Positions 17,183 through 26,328 are shown, numbered from the stretch's first letter. The stretch is DNA of 64,000 bases from Akkermansiaceae bacterium UBA2367 (GCA_002344525.1 DDTJ01000029.1:7801-71800); one strand, 5' to 3'. The notes: a model not told the origin generated them from the sequence alone. Program-made: numbers and translations.

Positions 17183-18184
17183 ATGAAAAAACTAAAACAC
17201 GCCGTCCTCGGGCTCGGTTGGTTCGGGGAGAAACATTGCGAGGCGCTGGCGGCGATTCCGAATGTGGAGATTGCCGCCGTCTGCACGCGCAACCCGGAGC
17301 GTCTCGCCGAAGTGGAGGGCAAGTTCGGGGTCGCGAAGACCTACACCGACTACCACGCGATGCTCGCCGACCCGGAGATCGATTCGGTCAGCATCACGAC
17401 GATGTGGGACCAGCACGCCGACCCTGCCGTGGCGGCGCTGGAGGCGGGCAAGCACGTCTTCCTCGAAAAGCCGATGGCCTCGACGGTGGAGGACTGCGAC
17501 CGCATCGTCGCGGCGGCGGAGAAGGCGAGCAGCTTCTTCATGGTCGGCCACATCTGCCGCTTCAATCCGCGCTACGCGGCGGCGAAGGAGGCCATCGCCG
17601 AAGGACGCATCGGCAAGATCGTCTCCATGTATGCCCGTCGCAACCTGCCCGCTTGGGTGGGCGCGTCGGTGCTCGACAAGATCGGCCCCATCATCGGCGA
17701 CGGAGTCCACGACACCGACCTGATGTTCTGGTTCAGCGAATCGCGGGCCGTCAGCGCCTACGCGCAGACCGTGCAGGTCCGCGACCACGCCAACCCGGAC
17801 CTCGGACAGGTGATCTACCGGCTGGAGAGCGGGGCCTCGTGCATCCTCGAGGCGGTCTGGTGCCTGCCCGACACGACGCCCTTCCAGATCGACGAGCGTC
17901 TGGAGATCGTCGGCACGGAGGGCTCCATCTCGATCCACGACACCCATCCGAACCTGATGGTCGTGGACAAGGACGGGGCGCGGTGCCCCGACACGACCTA
18001 CTGGCCTACGCAGCACGGCAAGCTGCGGGGAGCCCTGCGCGACGAGCTCGCCTACTTCGTCCAATGCGTCCTCGACGGCGAGCGGCCCACGGCGATCACC
18101 CCACAGGAGTCGCGCGAGGCCGTGCGAGCCTGTCTCGCCGCCGAAGAGTCGGCGCGGACGGGGCAGGTGGTGAGGATTGAGTAA
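17183..18184 (+). CDS. Gfo/Idh/MocA family oxidoreductase (cytoplasmic)
   Basis: 333 residues from ATG 17183. The N-terminal Rossmann motif HAVLGLGWFGEKHCEAL and the family signature HVFLEKPMASTVEDC (EKP Lys) are intact, followed by the alpha/beta domain with RRNLPAWVGASVLDKIGPIIGD-type core and HDTDLMFW, where HD is the usual catalytic region. These enzymes oxidise or reduce sugars and inositols with NAD(P). There is no signal peptide. It lies 26 bp after the SnoaL-like gene and 9 bp before the small membrane protein gene, so the three may be cotranscribed. Confidence 0.93.
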   Translation: MKKLKHAVLGLGWFGEKHCEALAAIPNVEIAAVCTRNPERLAEVEGKFGVAKTYTDYHAMLADPEIDSVSITTMWDQHADPAVAALEAGKHVFLEKPMASTVEDCDRIVAAAEKASSFFMVGHICRFNPRYAAAKEAIAEGRIGKIVSMYARRNLPAWVGASVLDKIGPIIGDGVHDTDLMFWFSESRAVSAYAQTVQVRDHANPDLGQVIYRLESGASCILEAVWCLPDTTPFQIDERLEIVGTEGSISIHDTHPNLMVVDKDGARCPDTTYWPTQHGKLRGALRDELAYFVQCVLDGERPTAITPQESREAVRACLAAEESARTGQVVRIE

Positions 18185-18193
18185 ACGAAGCGG

Positions 18194-18526
18194 ATGAACC
18201 TGTTCACGTCTCCCTACTGGCTCCTTGGTTCATTCCTTGGTCCGGCATCGATTCTGGTCTTGATCGCGGGCTTGGTGATTTCGTGGAGATTTGGATTGGT
18301 CGGAACCCTCTTGCAGCAGGTCGCGATTGTCGTGGTCTCAATTTTGATCAGCACTCTTTCGCCGACGGTGAATGAAACGTTCGGTCAACGATTGGCGGTT
18401 GGAGGGGTTTCTGGAGTGGCTGTCAACTTCGGCATCGTTCCTTTCAACTTAATCGGTTTCCTTGGGAGATTTCTCACACGTAACCGAAAGCAAACAACTG
18501 AAGCCGTCAGCAATAAGCCGGAGTAG
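18194..18526 (+). CDS. Small membrane protein of unknown function
   Basis: 110 residues with three likely membrane segments: LLGSFLGPASILVLIAGLVI (about 10-29), VGTLLQQVAIVVVSILIST (about 36-54) and a weaker GGVSGVAVNFGIVPFNLIGF (about 70-89), then a charged tail RFLTRNRKQTTEAVSNKPE. I recognise no family. Its codon use is less GC-biased than its neighbours. It starts 9 bp after the oxidoreductase stop, which supports a real gene in the same transcript. Confidence 0.6.
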   Translation: MNLFTSPYWLLGSFLGPASILVLIAGLVISWRFGLVGTLLQQVAIVVVSILISTLSPTVNETFGQRLAVGGVSGVAVNFGIVPFNLIGFLGRFLTRNRKQTTEAVSNKPE

Positions 18527-18532
18527 GCGATT

Positions 18533-18556
18533 CTCACCCACTCACCCACTCACCCA
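18533..18556. repeat. 8-bp tandem repeat CTCACCCA x3
   Basis: Three exact tandem copies of CTCACCCA at 18533-18540, 18541-18548 and 18549-18556. The wider 203-bp gap (18527-18729) between convergent genes also holds the hairpin ATTCACC...GGTGAAT at 18600-18623, which could serve as a terminator stem, although no T-run follows. I see no gene in this gap. Confidence 0.7.
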
Positions 18557-18729
18557 TGCCGCATTCCTCCATCGCTCAGTTCCCCTCGCGGATCGCGCGT
18601 ATTCACCGCAGGTTTTGTGGTGAATGCGATCCCGATTCCCCGCAAACGCAAGGATTCCCCCTCGCCGCCGAGCACGCCTGCCCCGCAGCGGGGGAACCGA
18701 CTGGGATGGCGGAGGCGCTTGGGTTTCCC

Positions 18730-19143
18730 TCACAAGGCCACGAAATCGAGGCCGTCGATTCGGGAGAAATGCCCATCCTTTGCCAGCAGCGGCAGGTCGT
18801 GGCGCATGGCGAGGGCGGCGATCCAGAGGTCGTTGACCGGGATCGGGGTTCCCGCCTTTTCCAAGTCGCCATGGATTCGGGCATATTGCATCGCGGTCTC
18901 CTCGTCGATGGGGATCAGCGAGCAGCGGTCCCGGAGTTCCGCGATGCGGAGGCTTTCCTTGACGGGGCGGTCGCATTTCCGCAACCCGCAGTGAAGCTCT
19001 CCCAAGACCGTCACGGGCATCCACACCTCCCGCGCCGCGTTGAAGCATTTGCCAGCAGCGGCAAGCCCCCGGAACAGGGCGATGACCGCACTGGTGTCGA
19101 TCACCACTCTACCAGCTTCGGCAATTCGTCTCGGGGCGTTCAC
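18730..19143 (-). CDS. PIN-domain toxin, VapC family (second pair)
   Basis: Up to 137 residues. The PIN core begins VVIDTSAVIALFRGLA with the first Asp, then VTVLGELHCGLRKC with the conserved Glu, and PVNDLWIAALAMRH plus LLAKDGHF with the later acids, a complete VapC set. Two GTG starts are possible: 19143, overlapping the antitoxin by 35 bp, or 19107, just after the antitoxin stop at 19109-19111, which would start right at the PIN core as in most VapC proteins. I slightly favour the shorter form biologically but give the longer frame. It is a probable tRNA- or rRNA-cleaving toxin. Confidence 0.8.
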   Translation of the reverse strand: MNAPRRIAEAGRVVIDTSAVIALFRGLAAAGKCFNAAREVWMPVTVLGELHCGLRKCDRPVKESLRIAELRDRCSLIPIDEETAMQYARIHGDLEKAGTPIPVNDLWIAALAMRHDLPLLAKDGHFSRIDGLDFVAL

Positions 19144-19321
19144 AGCTTTCTTCGATGGCGGCGGCGAGGCGGTCCGACTCGTCCTCCGTCAGGCATCCGA
19201 GCAGATCGTCGAAACGGCCTTCCGTGGAGGGGCGCAACTCGTCGATGTATCGGCGCACGGCGGCGATCTCCTCGTCCGGCAGGGACTTCAGTTTTTCGAC
19301 AGTGCTTTCCAGAAGAGTCAT
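19109..19321 (-). CDS. Probable antitoxin of the second PIN pair
   Basis: 70 residues, MTLLESTVEKLKSLPDEEIAAV at the start. It is an acidic, mostly helical small protein encoded directly upstream of and abutting the VapC-like gene. No clear DNA-binding motif; the LPDEEIAAVRRYIDEL pattern resembles the DUF2281/VapB-like short antitoxins. The assignment rests on position and size. It faces away from the large haem protein gene, with 82 bp between the starts. Confidence 0.65.
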   Translation of the reverse strand: MTLLESTVEKLKSLPDEEIAAVRRYIDELRPSTEGRFDDLLGCLTEDESDRLAAAIEESCERPETNCRSW

Positions 19322-19403
19322 CCTTTTTCAAGTATCGCGGCGGAAGCGCCGCTACGCAAGCTCCAGCCTCCACCCTCGCGCAACCACTCCTTTCCCTTCT
19401 CCC

Positions 19404-22400
19404 ATGAAACCCTATCTAGCCACCCTCCTGACCCTCTTCACTCTCGCCCTCGCCGGGCCAGCCTCCGCCGACTGGCAGCCCGCCAAGGTCCCCGGCGCGA
19501 TCCCGTCCGAGGGCACGGCTTGGCTGCGCTGCTGGGTGAAGCCGCACGACAGCTTCTTCAGCAAGCACGAGCGCAACCTCTTCGAGGAGTCGGTCGGCTT
19601 CAACTTCAGCGACCTGCCCGGCGTCCATGAGGTGTGGGTCAACGGCGTGAAGATCGGCGGCGGGAGCGAGCCGGGCATTCTCCGCTACAAGGTGCCCGTC
19701 GGCACGCTCGCGCCCGGCCAGTGGAACGAGGTCGCGGTGAAGACCAGTCCGGCGGATGGAGCCGTCGGCTTCCGCAAGGAGGCGCCATTCCTGATGAACT
19801 ACTTCTGGGAGTGCATCTTCGAGGGCGAGTGGGAGCTGCTCGCCTCCGCCGACTACACGCCCGGCAAGGCGCTGGCCGAGAAGCCCGCCCGCGCCGCCTA
19901 CGAGGAGTTCCGCGAATCGAACCGCGTCCTCGGTCGCGCCGAGCAGGTCCACGGGCCGAAGCTCTCCCCGGAGGAAGCGGCGAAGACCTTCACGGCGAAG
20001 GACGGCCTCACCGTCGAGCAGCTCCTCGCCGAGCCGGACGTCACCCAGCCCTTCCATTTCAGCTACGACGGACGCGGTCGGCTCTGGACGATCCATTCCA
20101 ACCAGTATCCCTATCCGGCGGGCCTGAGGATGCTCAGCCGCGACCGCTACTACCGCGCTCACTACGACAAGGTGCCGCTCGCCCCGCCGCACCACGATCC
20201 CGGCGCGGACCTCGTCACCATCCACGAGGACACCGACGGCGACGGACGCTACGACTCGCGCAAGGTCTTCGTCGAGGGGCTGAACATGGCCAACGCCGTG
20301 CTGCCGGGCAAGGGCGGCGTCTGGGTGATGAACGCGCCCTACCTGCTCTTCTACCCCGACACGGACGGCGACGACGTGCCGGACGGCGATCCCGTGGTGC
20401 ATTTGTCAGGGTTCGGATTCGAGGACAGCCACTCCGCCGCGAACGGCCTTGTCTGGGGGCCGGACGGCTGGATCTACGGCGGGCAGGGCAGCACCGTCTC
20501 CTGCCGCGTGGTGCGTCCCGGCCTCGATCCGGAGGGGCACCTCGGCGTCTATTTCGAGGGCTGCATGGTGTGGCGCTACCAGCCGGAGACGAGAGCCTTC
20601 GAGATCTTCGCCGAGGGCAGCGGCAACACCTTCGGTCTCGAATTCGACTCCGTCGGGCGGCTCTACTCGGGCCACAACGGCGGCGGCACGCGCGGCTGGC
20701 ACTACGTGCAGGGCGGCTTCTACCTGATGCAGGGTGTCGATCCCGGCAAGTTCGGCCCGCCGCGCAATCCCTACGCCTTCGGCGACCTGCCCATGATGGC
20801 GACGGAGGACGCGGTGGTGCGCTTCACCCACTTCGGGGCCTTCGCCGACGGCACCGCGATGCCGGACGCGCTGCGCGGGCTGCTCTTCGCCATCGACCCG
20901 CTCCACAACGAGATCATCGCGACGAAGTGGAATCCGCGCGGCTCGACCTTCGAGACGGTGGACCGCGGCACTCTCGTCAAGAGCAGCGACCCGGCCTTCC
21001 GCCCCGTCTATCTCGCCAACGCGCCCGACGGCTCGCTCCATGTCGCCGACATGTACGAGTTCTACATCGCCCACGGCCAGCACTATCAAAACCAGATCGA
21101 TCCGACGACGGGCCGCATCTACCGCGTCGCGGGGGAGGGGAGGCCGCTGGAGAAGGACCTCGCCCTCGCCGGAAAATCGAATGACGAGCTGATCGCCCTG
21201 CTCGGACATCCGAACAAGTGGCACCGCACCGCCGCCGTCCGTCTCCTCGGCGAGCGCCGCGACGAGGCGATTGTGCCGAAGCTGAAGGAGACGGTCCTCA
21301 ACTCGACCGGCCCCGCCGCTCTCCACGCGCTCTGGGCGCTTTACCAGATCGCCGGGCTGGACGACGCCACGGCGGAGAAGGCCGTCGCCCATGCCGATGC
21401 GGCGGTGCGGCTCTGGACGGTGCGTTTGCTAGGCGACGCCTACGGCATCCAGCGCAATCTCGGGCTGCCGCCCGAGCGCACCGAGGCCTATCCGCTCGCG
21501 ACGAACGTCTTCGAGGCCCTCCTCGCCCGCGCCGCGGTCGAGTCCGACGCCGAGGTGCGCTCGCAGTTCGCCTCCACCGCCCGCCGTCTCGCCAACGAGC
21601 AAGCCTTCCCCCTGCTCGCCGCGATCCTCGGGCGCGACGAGGACCTCGATGATCCCTTCATCCCGCTGCTCTGCTGGTGGGTGCTGGAGGCGCACCTGCC
21701 CGCCTCGACCGGAGACGTGATGGCGCTCTTCGAAAACCGCACCCTCTGGGACGAGCCGCTCGTGAAGGAGCACATCCTCCCGCGCATCGCGCGGCGCTTC
21801 TCCGTCGAGGGGAAACGGCAGGATCTCCTCCTGCTTGCGAAGCTCCTCCGCCTCGCGCCGGGACCGGAGCAGGCCGGGCAGTTGCTGAAGGGCTTCGAGG
21901 AGGCCTACCGCGGCCGCACCATGACCGCCCTGCCCGAGGAGCTGCTCGCCGCGATGAGCGAGTCCGGCGGCGCCTCCCTCGGCATCCGCCTGCGCCAAGG
22001 CGATCCCTCCGCCGTGACCGAGGCCCTCGCCCTCGTCGCCGACGCGAAGGCCCCGCTCGACGAGCGGCTCCGCTACGCCCGCAGCTTCGGCGAGGTGAAG
22101 CGCGCCGAGGCCGTGCCCGTGCTGCTGAAGCTAGCGACCTCCGAGGGCGAGGCCGACCTGCGCCGCGCCGCCTTTGCCTCGCTCGGGGCCTACGACTCCG
22201 CCGACATCGCCGGGGCGACCCTCGCGGCCCTGCCCTCCCTGCCCGAGGCCGTCCGGCCCGCCGCCTTCACCTTGCTGGCGAGCCGTCCCACGTGGACGGG
22301 CGATCTGATCGCCGCCCTGCAATCGGGTGCGCTGCCGCTCTCGCTCGTTCCCAACGACGTCGCCGACCAGCTCCGCTCCCATTCCGAGGAGAGCGTCCGC

Positions 22401-22913
22401 ATCGCCGCCGTGAAGCTCCTCCCCGCGCCCGTGGCCGGGGGCATGGACTTCAACGCGAAGATCGCCGAGGTCGAGGTCGCGCTGAAGAAGGCCCCCGGCA
22501 GTCCCTACGCCGGCGAGGCGCTCTACATGCAGCGCTGCGCGAGCTGCCACAAGCTCTTCTTCAAGGGCGGCAACATCGGACCCGAGCTGACCGGCTACCA
22601 GCGCGACGACCTCGGCACCATGCTCATCAGCATCGTCAACCCCAACGCCGAGATCCGCGAAGGCTACCAGTTCATCACCGTGAAGACCAAGGACGGCCGC
22701 ACCCTCGGCGGCTTCCAAGTGGACCGCGACAACCAAGTCACCGTCCTGCGCGGCCTCGACGGGCAGGACCTGACCCTGTCCGCCGACGAGATCGACACGG
22801 TCGAGCCGATGGGACGGAGCCTTATGCCCGAGGGTCTGCTCGAAGGGCTCGACGAGCAGCAGATCCGCGATCTGTTTGCCTATTTGCGGATTTCTCAGCC
22901 GATTAGTAAATGA
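19404..22913 (+). CDS. Large secreted PVC-type haem-binding protein with propeller and HEAT-like repeats
   Basis: 1169 residues from ATG 19404, with signal peptide MKPYLATLLTLFTLALAGPASA. Residues 22-165 form a jelly-roll-like extra domain (WLRCWVKPHD, GVHEVWVNGVKIGGGSEPG). Residues 200-590 are the membrane-bound dehydrogenase-like beta-propeller, with acidic metal-type loops (HEDTDGDGRYDS, YPDTDGDDVPDGD). Residues 600-1020 are HEAT-like helices. The C-terminal PVC haem-binding domain has CASCH at 1045-1049. Such proteins are known from PVC genomes as presumptive extracytoplasmic sugar or alcohol dehydrogenases that pass electrons through the fused cytochrome; direct biochemistry is scarce. 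Its TGA overlaps the next ATG (ATGA), indicating coupling. Confidence 0.9.
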   Translation: MKPYLATLLTLFTLALAGPASADWQPAKVPGAIPSEGTAWLRCWVKPHDSFFSKHERNLFEESVGFNFSDLPGVHEVWVNGVKIGGGSEPGILRYKVPVGTLAPGQWNEVAVKTSPADGAVGFRKEAPFLMNYFWECIFEGEWELLASADYTPGKALAEKPARAAYEEFRESNRVLGRAEQVHGPKLSPEEAAKTFTAKDGLTVEQLLAEPDVTQPFHFSYDGRGRLWTIHSNQYPYPAGLRMLSRDRYYRAHYDKVPLAPPHHDPGADLVTIHEDTDGDGRYDSRKVFVEGLNMANAVLPGKGGVWVMNAPYLLFYPDTDGDDVPDGDPVVHLSGFGFEDSHSAANGLVWGPDGWIYGGQGSTVSCRVVRPGLDPEGHLGVYFEGCMVWRYQPETRAFEIFAEGSGNTFGLEFDSVGRLYSGHNGGGTRGWHYVQGGFYLMQGVDPGKFGPPRNPYAFGDLPMMATEDAVVRFTHFGAFADGTAMPDALRGLLFAIDPLHNEIIATKWNPRGSTFETVDRGTLVKSSDPAFRPVYLANAPDGSLHVADMYEFYIAHGQHYQNQIDPTTGRIYRVAGEGRPLEKDLALAGKSNDELIALLGHPNKWHRTAAVRLLGERRDEAIVPKLKETVLNSTGPAALHALWALYQIAGLDDATAEKAVAHADAAVRLWTVRLLGDAYGIQRNLGLPPERTEAYPLATNVFEALLARAAVESDAEVRSQFASTARRLANEQAFPLLAAILGRDEDLDDPFIPLLCWWVLEAHLPASTGDVMALFENRTLWDEPLVKEHILPRIARRFSVEGKRQDLLLLAKLLRLAPGPEQAGQLLKGFEEAYRGRTMTALPEELLAAMSESGGASLGIRLRQGDPSAVTEALALVADAKAPLDERLRYARSFGEVKRAEAVPVLLKLATSEGEADLRRAAFASLGAYDSADIAGATLAALPSLPEAVRPAAFTLLASRPTWTGDLIAALQSGALPLSLVPNDVADQLRSHSEESVRIAAVKLLPAPVAGGMDFNAKIAEVEVALKKAPGSPYAGEALYMQRCASCHKLFFKGGNIGPELTGYQRDDLGTMLISIVNPNAEIREGYQFITVKTKDGRTLGGFQVDRDNQVTVLRGLDGQDLTLSADEIDTVEPMGRSLMPEGLLEGLDEQQIRDLFAYLRISQPISK

Positions 22914-23995
22914 ACGCTCTATCCCCGATCTTCCGAAGCCTCTTTCCCGTCGTCCTTTTCAGCGCGATCTTCGCGTTGGCTCCCTTGTTGGCGCAGGAAG
23001 GCGAAGCGAAACACATCGACCTCGGCGCGAATACCTCCCTCGAACTCCTCGCCATTCCGCCCGGCGAGTTCCTCATGGGCAGCACGCCGGAGGAGAAGGC
23101 TTGGGCCACGGGAATCGAGGGCGGGGCCACGCCGGGAACGTCGCGTGAATCCTTCGAGGGCGGCTCGCCGCGCCTGACGCGGGTGAAGGAGGCCTTCTGG
23201 ATGGGGCGCACCGAAGTCACGATGGGGCAGTTCCGCCGCTTCGTGGAGGAGAGCGGCCATGTCACCGACGCGGAGAAGCCGGGCGGGACGACGCAATGCT
23301 TCGATCCCGAGTGGACTGGCTACCATTTCACCGAGGAGGTGGTTCACCCCTGGAAACCGATGGAGGGGAAAAGCTGGCGCGATCCGAACTTCCCCTTCCC
23401 CCTGCGCGAGGACTTTCCCGTGGTCTGCGTGAGCTGGAACGACGCCCGCGCCTTCTGCGACTGGCTGACGGAGCGCGAGCGCACCGCAGGCCGACTGCCC
23501 GAGGGTTTGGTCTATCGTCTCCCCACCGAGACCGAATGGGAATACGCCTGCCGAGGCGGCAGCAAGGAGAGCCTCCATTTCTGGTGGGGCAACGGGATCG
23601 AGGACGGCGAGGGCCGGCTCAACCTCTCCGGCATCGACTTCCTGCCCGGCCGCACTCGCACTTGGCCGCTCGCGAAAGTGCCGTGGAGCGACGGCTTCGC
23701 CTTCGTCTCGCCGGTGGACCACTACGGGGAGCGGGGCCGCAACGGCTTCGGTCTCGCCGACATGTGCGGCGGGGTCTGGGAGATCGTCCTCGACCACTTC
23801 GATCCTCAAGGAGCCCACGAGGAGGCCTATTTCGTCGCCGAGAACCCCCGCCCGGTCTGTCGCGGTGGCAACTACTTCGACGTGCCCGGCAACGCCCGCT
23901 GCGCCGTCCGTCTTGGATTGAAGGGACCGGGCTATTCCGACTCCCGCGACGGCTTCCGCATCGTTCTGGGAACGCCCCGCGAAATCAAACCCTGA
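22910..23995 (+). CDS. SUMF1 (FGE-sulfatase) domain secreted protein
   Basis: 361 residues, translationally coupled to the haem protein by an ATGA overlap. A signal peptide (LFPVVLFSAIFALAPLLAQ) is followed by one SUMF1 domain: IPPGEFLMGSTPEEKAW, FWMGRTEVTMGQFRRFVE, YRLPTETEWEYACRGGS, NGFGLADMCGGVWE and VCRGGNYFDVPGNARCAVR. Neither of the two copper-binding cysteines of true FGEs lies at the expected positions after RGG, so it is probably not the sulfatase activator. In PVC genomes such domains accompany secreted catabolic proteins, and a partner role for the upstream haem protein is likely. Confidence 0.88.
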   Translation: MNALSPIFRSLFPVVLFSAIFALAPLLAQEGEAKHIDLGANTSLELLAIPPGEFLMGSTPEEKAWATGIEGGATPGTSRESFEGGSPRLTRVKEAFWMGRTEVTMGQFRRFVEESGHVTDAEKPGGTTQCFDPEWTGYHFTEEVVHPWKPMEGKSWRDPNFPFPLREDFPVVCVSWNDARAFCDWLTERERTAGRLPEGLVYRLPTETEWEYACRGGSKESLHFWWGNGIEDGEGRLNLSGIDFLPGRTRTWPLAKVPWSDGFAFVSPVDHYGERGRNGFGLADMCGGVWEIVLDHFDPQGAHEEAYFVAENPRPVCRGGNYFDVPGNARCAVRLGLKGPGYSDSRDGFRIVLGTPREIKP

Positions 23996-24018
23996 CAAAA
24001 CAGCCTCCATCTGCATCC

Positions 24019-25065
24019 ATGAACACCTCCCTCGACCGCCGCACCTTCCTCGGCCAATCTCTCGTCGGCCTTGCCGCCGCTTCTGTGCCCGCCCTCGCCC
24101 AAGACGCCGCCGCTAAACCCTTGCGCATCGGCCTCGTCTCCGCCGCCAGCTACGGTGCCACCTATGGTCCCTCTCCCCAGCCGCGCGTGCCGGGTTCGAA
24201 CCACGGCACCGCCTTTGCGACGACCTTCAACGGCTTCGACGAGGAGAAGGCCAAGTCGTTCAAGGGCACCTTCGTGAAGGCGGCGAAGCGGATCGAGGGA
24301 GGCAAGATCGTGAAGATCTGGGACCCTGACAAAACCACCGCCGCCACTATCGCGGACATCTGCGGGATCGAGACCGTGGCCGACACTCCCGAGCAATGTG
24401 TCGAGGACATCGATGCCGCCATCCTCATCGACGACGGCAGCGGAGCGCAGTGGGAATACGCCGAGGCCGCCCTGCGCAAGGGCGTGCCCACCTTCTGCGA
24501 CAAGCCCCTCGCCATGACCGCGAAGGAGGCCGCCGCCATCGCGAAGATCGCCGGCGAGACCGGGACGAAATTCATGTCCGCGAGCAGCCTGCGCTTCGTC
24601 CCCGACATCGTGAAGCTGCGCGAGGATGCCGCCGCGATCGGTCCCGTCCGCCTCTGCACCGTGACCGGCCCCGGCGACCTCATCTACTACGGGATCCATG
24701 CGCTCTCCATGGCCTACGCCGTGCTCGGGCCGGGTGTCGTCAGCGCCCACAACACGGGACGCGAGGGCGGTCACGTCGTGCGCCTCCGCCACGAGAAGGA
24801 TCTCGACATCGTCCTGATGGTCGGCGCACGGGAGCGGATGCGGGCTGGATTCTCGATCCAGTTGTTCGGCGAAAAGGGGAACCTGCGCGTCGAGCCGGAC
24901 CTGAAGGACCTCTACGCCTACCTCCTCGAAGCCTTCCTCGATCTCGTGCTGCGCGACAAGGTCAGCGTTCCGGTTGCGGAAGAAGTCGAGCTCATCGCCG
25001 CGCTCGAGGCCGGGCAGCGCTCCCTCGAACTCGGTCGCGAAGTGGCGCTGGACGAGGTGAGGTGA
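24019..25065 (+). CDS. Tat-exported Gfo/Idh/MocA-like oxidoreductase with altered cofactor loop
   Basis: 348 residues. Tat signal DRRTFLGQSLVGLAAASVPALA at the N-terminus predicts export in folded form with cofactor. The first strand LRIGLVSAAS is followed not by GxGxxG but by a roughly 50-residue insertion (GATYGPSPQPRVPGSNHG...) before the family resumes at GKIVKIWDPDKTTAATIADI. The signature is present as TFCDKPLAMTAKEAAAIA, then SASSLRFVPDIVKLRE. It may bind a nucleotide differently or be a non-redox relative. It starts 23 bp after the SUMF1 gene and is probably in the same transcript. Confidence 0.85.
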   Translation: MNTSLDRRTFLGQSLVGLAAASVPALAQDAAAKPLRIGLVSAASYGATYGPSPQPRVPGSNHGTAFATTFNGFDEEKAKSFKGTFVKAAKRIEGGKIVKIWDPDKTTAATIADICGIETVADTPEQCVEDIDAAILIDDGSGAQWEYAEAALRKGVPTFCDKPLAMTAKEAAAIAKIAGETGTKFMSASSLRFVPDIVKLREDAAAIGPVRLCTVTGPGDLIYYGIHALSMAYAVLGPGVVSAHNTGREGGHVVRLRHEKDLDIVLMVGARERMRAGFSIQLFGEKGNLRVEPDLKDLYAYLLEAFLDLVLRDKVSVPVAEEVELIAALEAGQRSLELGREVALDEVR

Positions 25066-25104
25066 TAGGGTGCGGTCCGGGAGCCGACCCTGTCCGCTCC
25101 ATCC

Positions 25105-26328
25105 ATGGACATCGACGAGACCATTTCGGACGGGGAGGAACGCCCGGTCGGCTCGGGGGAGCTTCTGCAAACCCTGCTCGCGACCGGCAATCTCGAACGG
25201 GTTCACGCCGAGGCGCGGCGCTTTCTCTCCCTCGATCCCGGGGACTTCTACGCTCACTACTACGCCGCCCTCGCCCTGATCGATCTCAAGCGATTCGCCG
25301 AGGCGAAGGGCCATCTCGATTTCCTCCGCTCGGCGCAGCCCGATTCGCCCAGCACGCGCTTCGCCGCGGTGGCATTCCACACCGGGGCGGAGCATTGGCG
25401 CGAGGCCGCCCGCGAGGCCGCCGAGGGGATGCGGGTCGCGCCGGAGCTGGCCTGCTTCCCCTACTACGCGGCCATCGCGGACTTGAACCGCCTCCGTCTC
25501 CCGGCGGCGCGGGAGCACATCGCCCGCGCCCGCACCCTCGACCCCGACGATGCCGACATCGCCAACCTCTACATCTCCATCCACGGCTTGGAGAAGACCT
25601 CGGCGGAGGACGGGTTGCGGCGGCTCGACGACTACGCCGAAGCCCTGCGCCTCGACCCCGCCAACGCCGGCCTGCACCACAGCATGGGCCAAGTCTGCCT
25701 CGACCCTCTCGACGATCCCGCCGCCGCCGAGGCCCATTTCCGCGAGGCCCTGCGCCTCGACCCCTCGATGCGCCTCTATCAGAGCGACCTCTTCGAGGCG
25801 GTGGCACGGCGCAGCCTCCTTTATCGCACCCTCTCCATCCCTTCGCGGACCTTCGCGTGGGTCGCGGCCTTCGGACGGGTCGTCGTGGCCCAGCCTTGGA
25901 GGTTGATCCTCCTTCTCATCGGATTCAAGGTGGTGGCCGCCTTCCTCCTGTGGCTCGCCGTCGCCACCTTCGTCCTCTGGCCCGGAGGCAAGGTCTATGA
26001 ATGGCTGCTCGTTTCGGAGATCCGGGACGCGGCGGCGCTCTCCGACGCGAGGTTGAGACTGCGCTTCCGCCTGCACCGTCTCCCCCGCTGGCTCCGCTTC
26101 TTCGCCTTCCTCGTGGTTTGCGCGCTCGGCTGGCTCGGCTTGTTCGCCCTCCTCGGGGCTTCGTTGAAGGTGGCGGCCGGCCTCCTGCTCCTTCCAGCCC
26201 TGTTTGCCGCGACTCATTTCGCCTTCGTCGCCATCGCCAGCTTCCTTCGGCGATGGCAGGCGCACCGGGCGAGGGCGAGGCGTCGCGCGATTCCGCCGCC
26301 GCTCCCTGCCGGGCGAAGGGAGGGTTGA
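25105..26328 (+). CDS. TPR-repeat protein with C-terminal membrane domain
   Basis: 407 residues. Residues 18-230 contain about five TPR-like helix pairs (AHYYAALALIDLKRFAEAKGHLDFL; ADIANLYISIHGLEK; GLHHSMGQVCLDPLDDPAAAEAHF), a protein-interaction scaffold. After residue 250 come about four membrane segments: LILLLIGFKVVAAFLLWLAV, FFAFLVVCALGWLGLFALL, GLLLLPALFAATHFAFVAI and a flanking one. With no signal peptide, the TPRs are probably cytoplasmic. Function unknown. The gene follows the Tat oxidoreductase by 39 bp and precedes the DUF1080 gene by 50 bp. Confidence 0.75.
   Translation: MDIDETISDGEERPVGSGELLQTLLATGNLERVHAEARRFLSLDPGDFYAHYYAALALIDLKRFAEAKGHLDFLRSAQPDSPSTRFAAVAFHTGAEHWREAAREAAEGMRVAPELACFPYYAAIADLNRLRLPAAREHIARARTLDPDDADIANLYISIHGLEKTSAEDGLRRLDDYAEALRLDPANAGLHHSMGQVCLDPLDDPAAAEAHFREALRLDPSMRLYQSDLFEAVARRSLLYRTLSIPSRTFAWVAAFGRVVVAQPWRLILLLIGFKVVAAFLLWLAVATFVLWPGGKVYEWLLVSEIRDAAALSDARLRLRFRLHRLPRWLRFFAFLVVCALGWLGLFALLGASLKVAAGLLLLPALFAATHFAFVAIASFLRRWQAHRARARRRAIPPPLPAGRREG

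Noticed and set aside
16034..19321. Toxin-antitoxin patch as a defence island or prophage remnant
   Set aside because: No integrase, restriction, Cas or phage structural gene is present; only two PIN-type pairs and small accessory genes.
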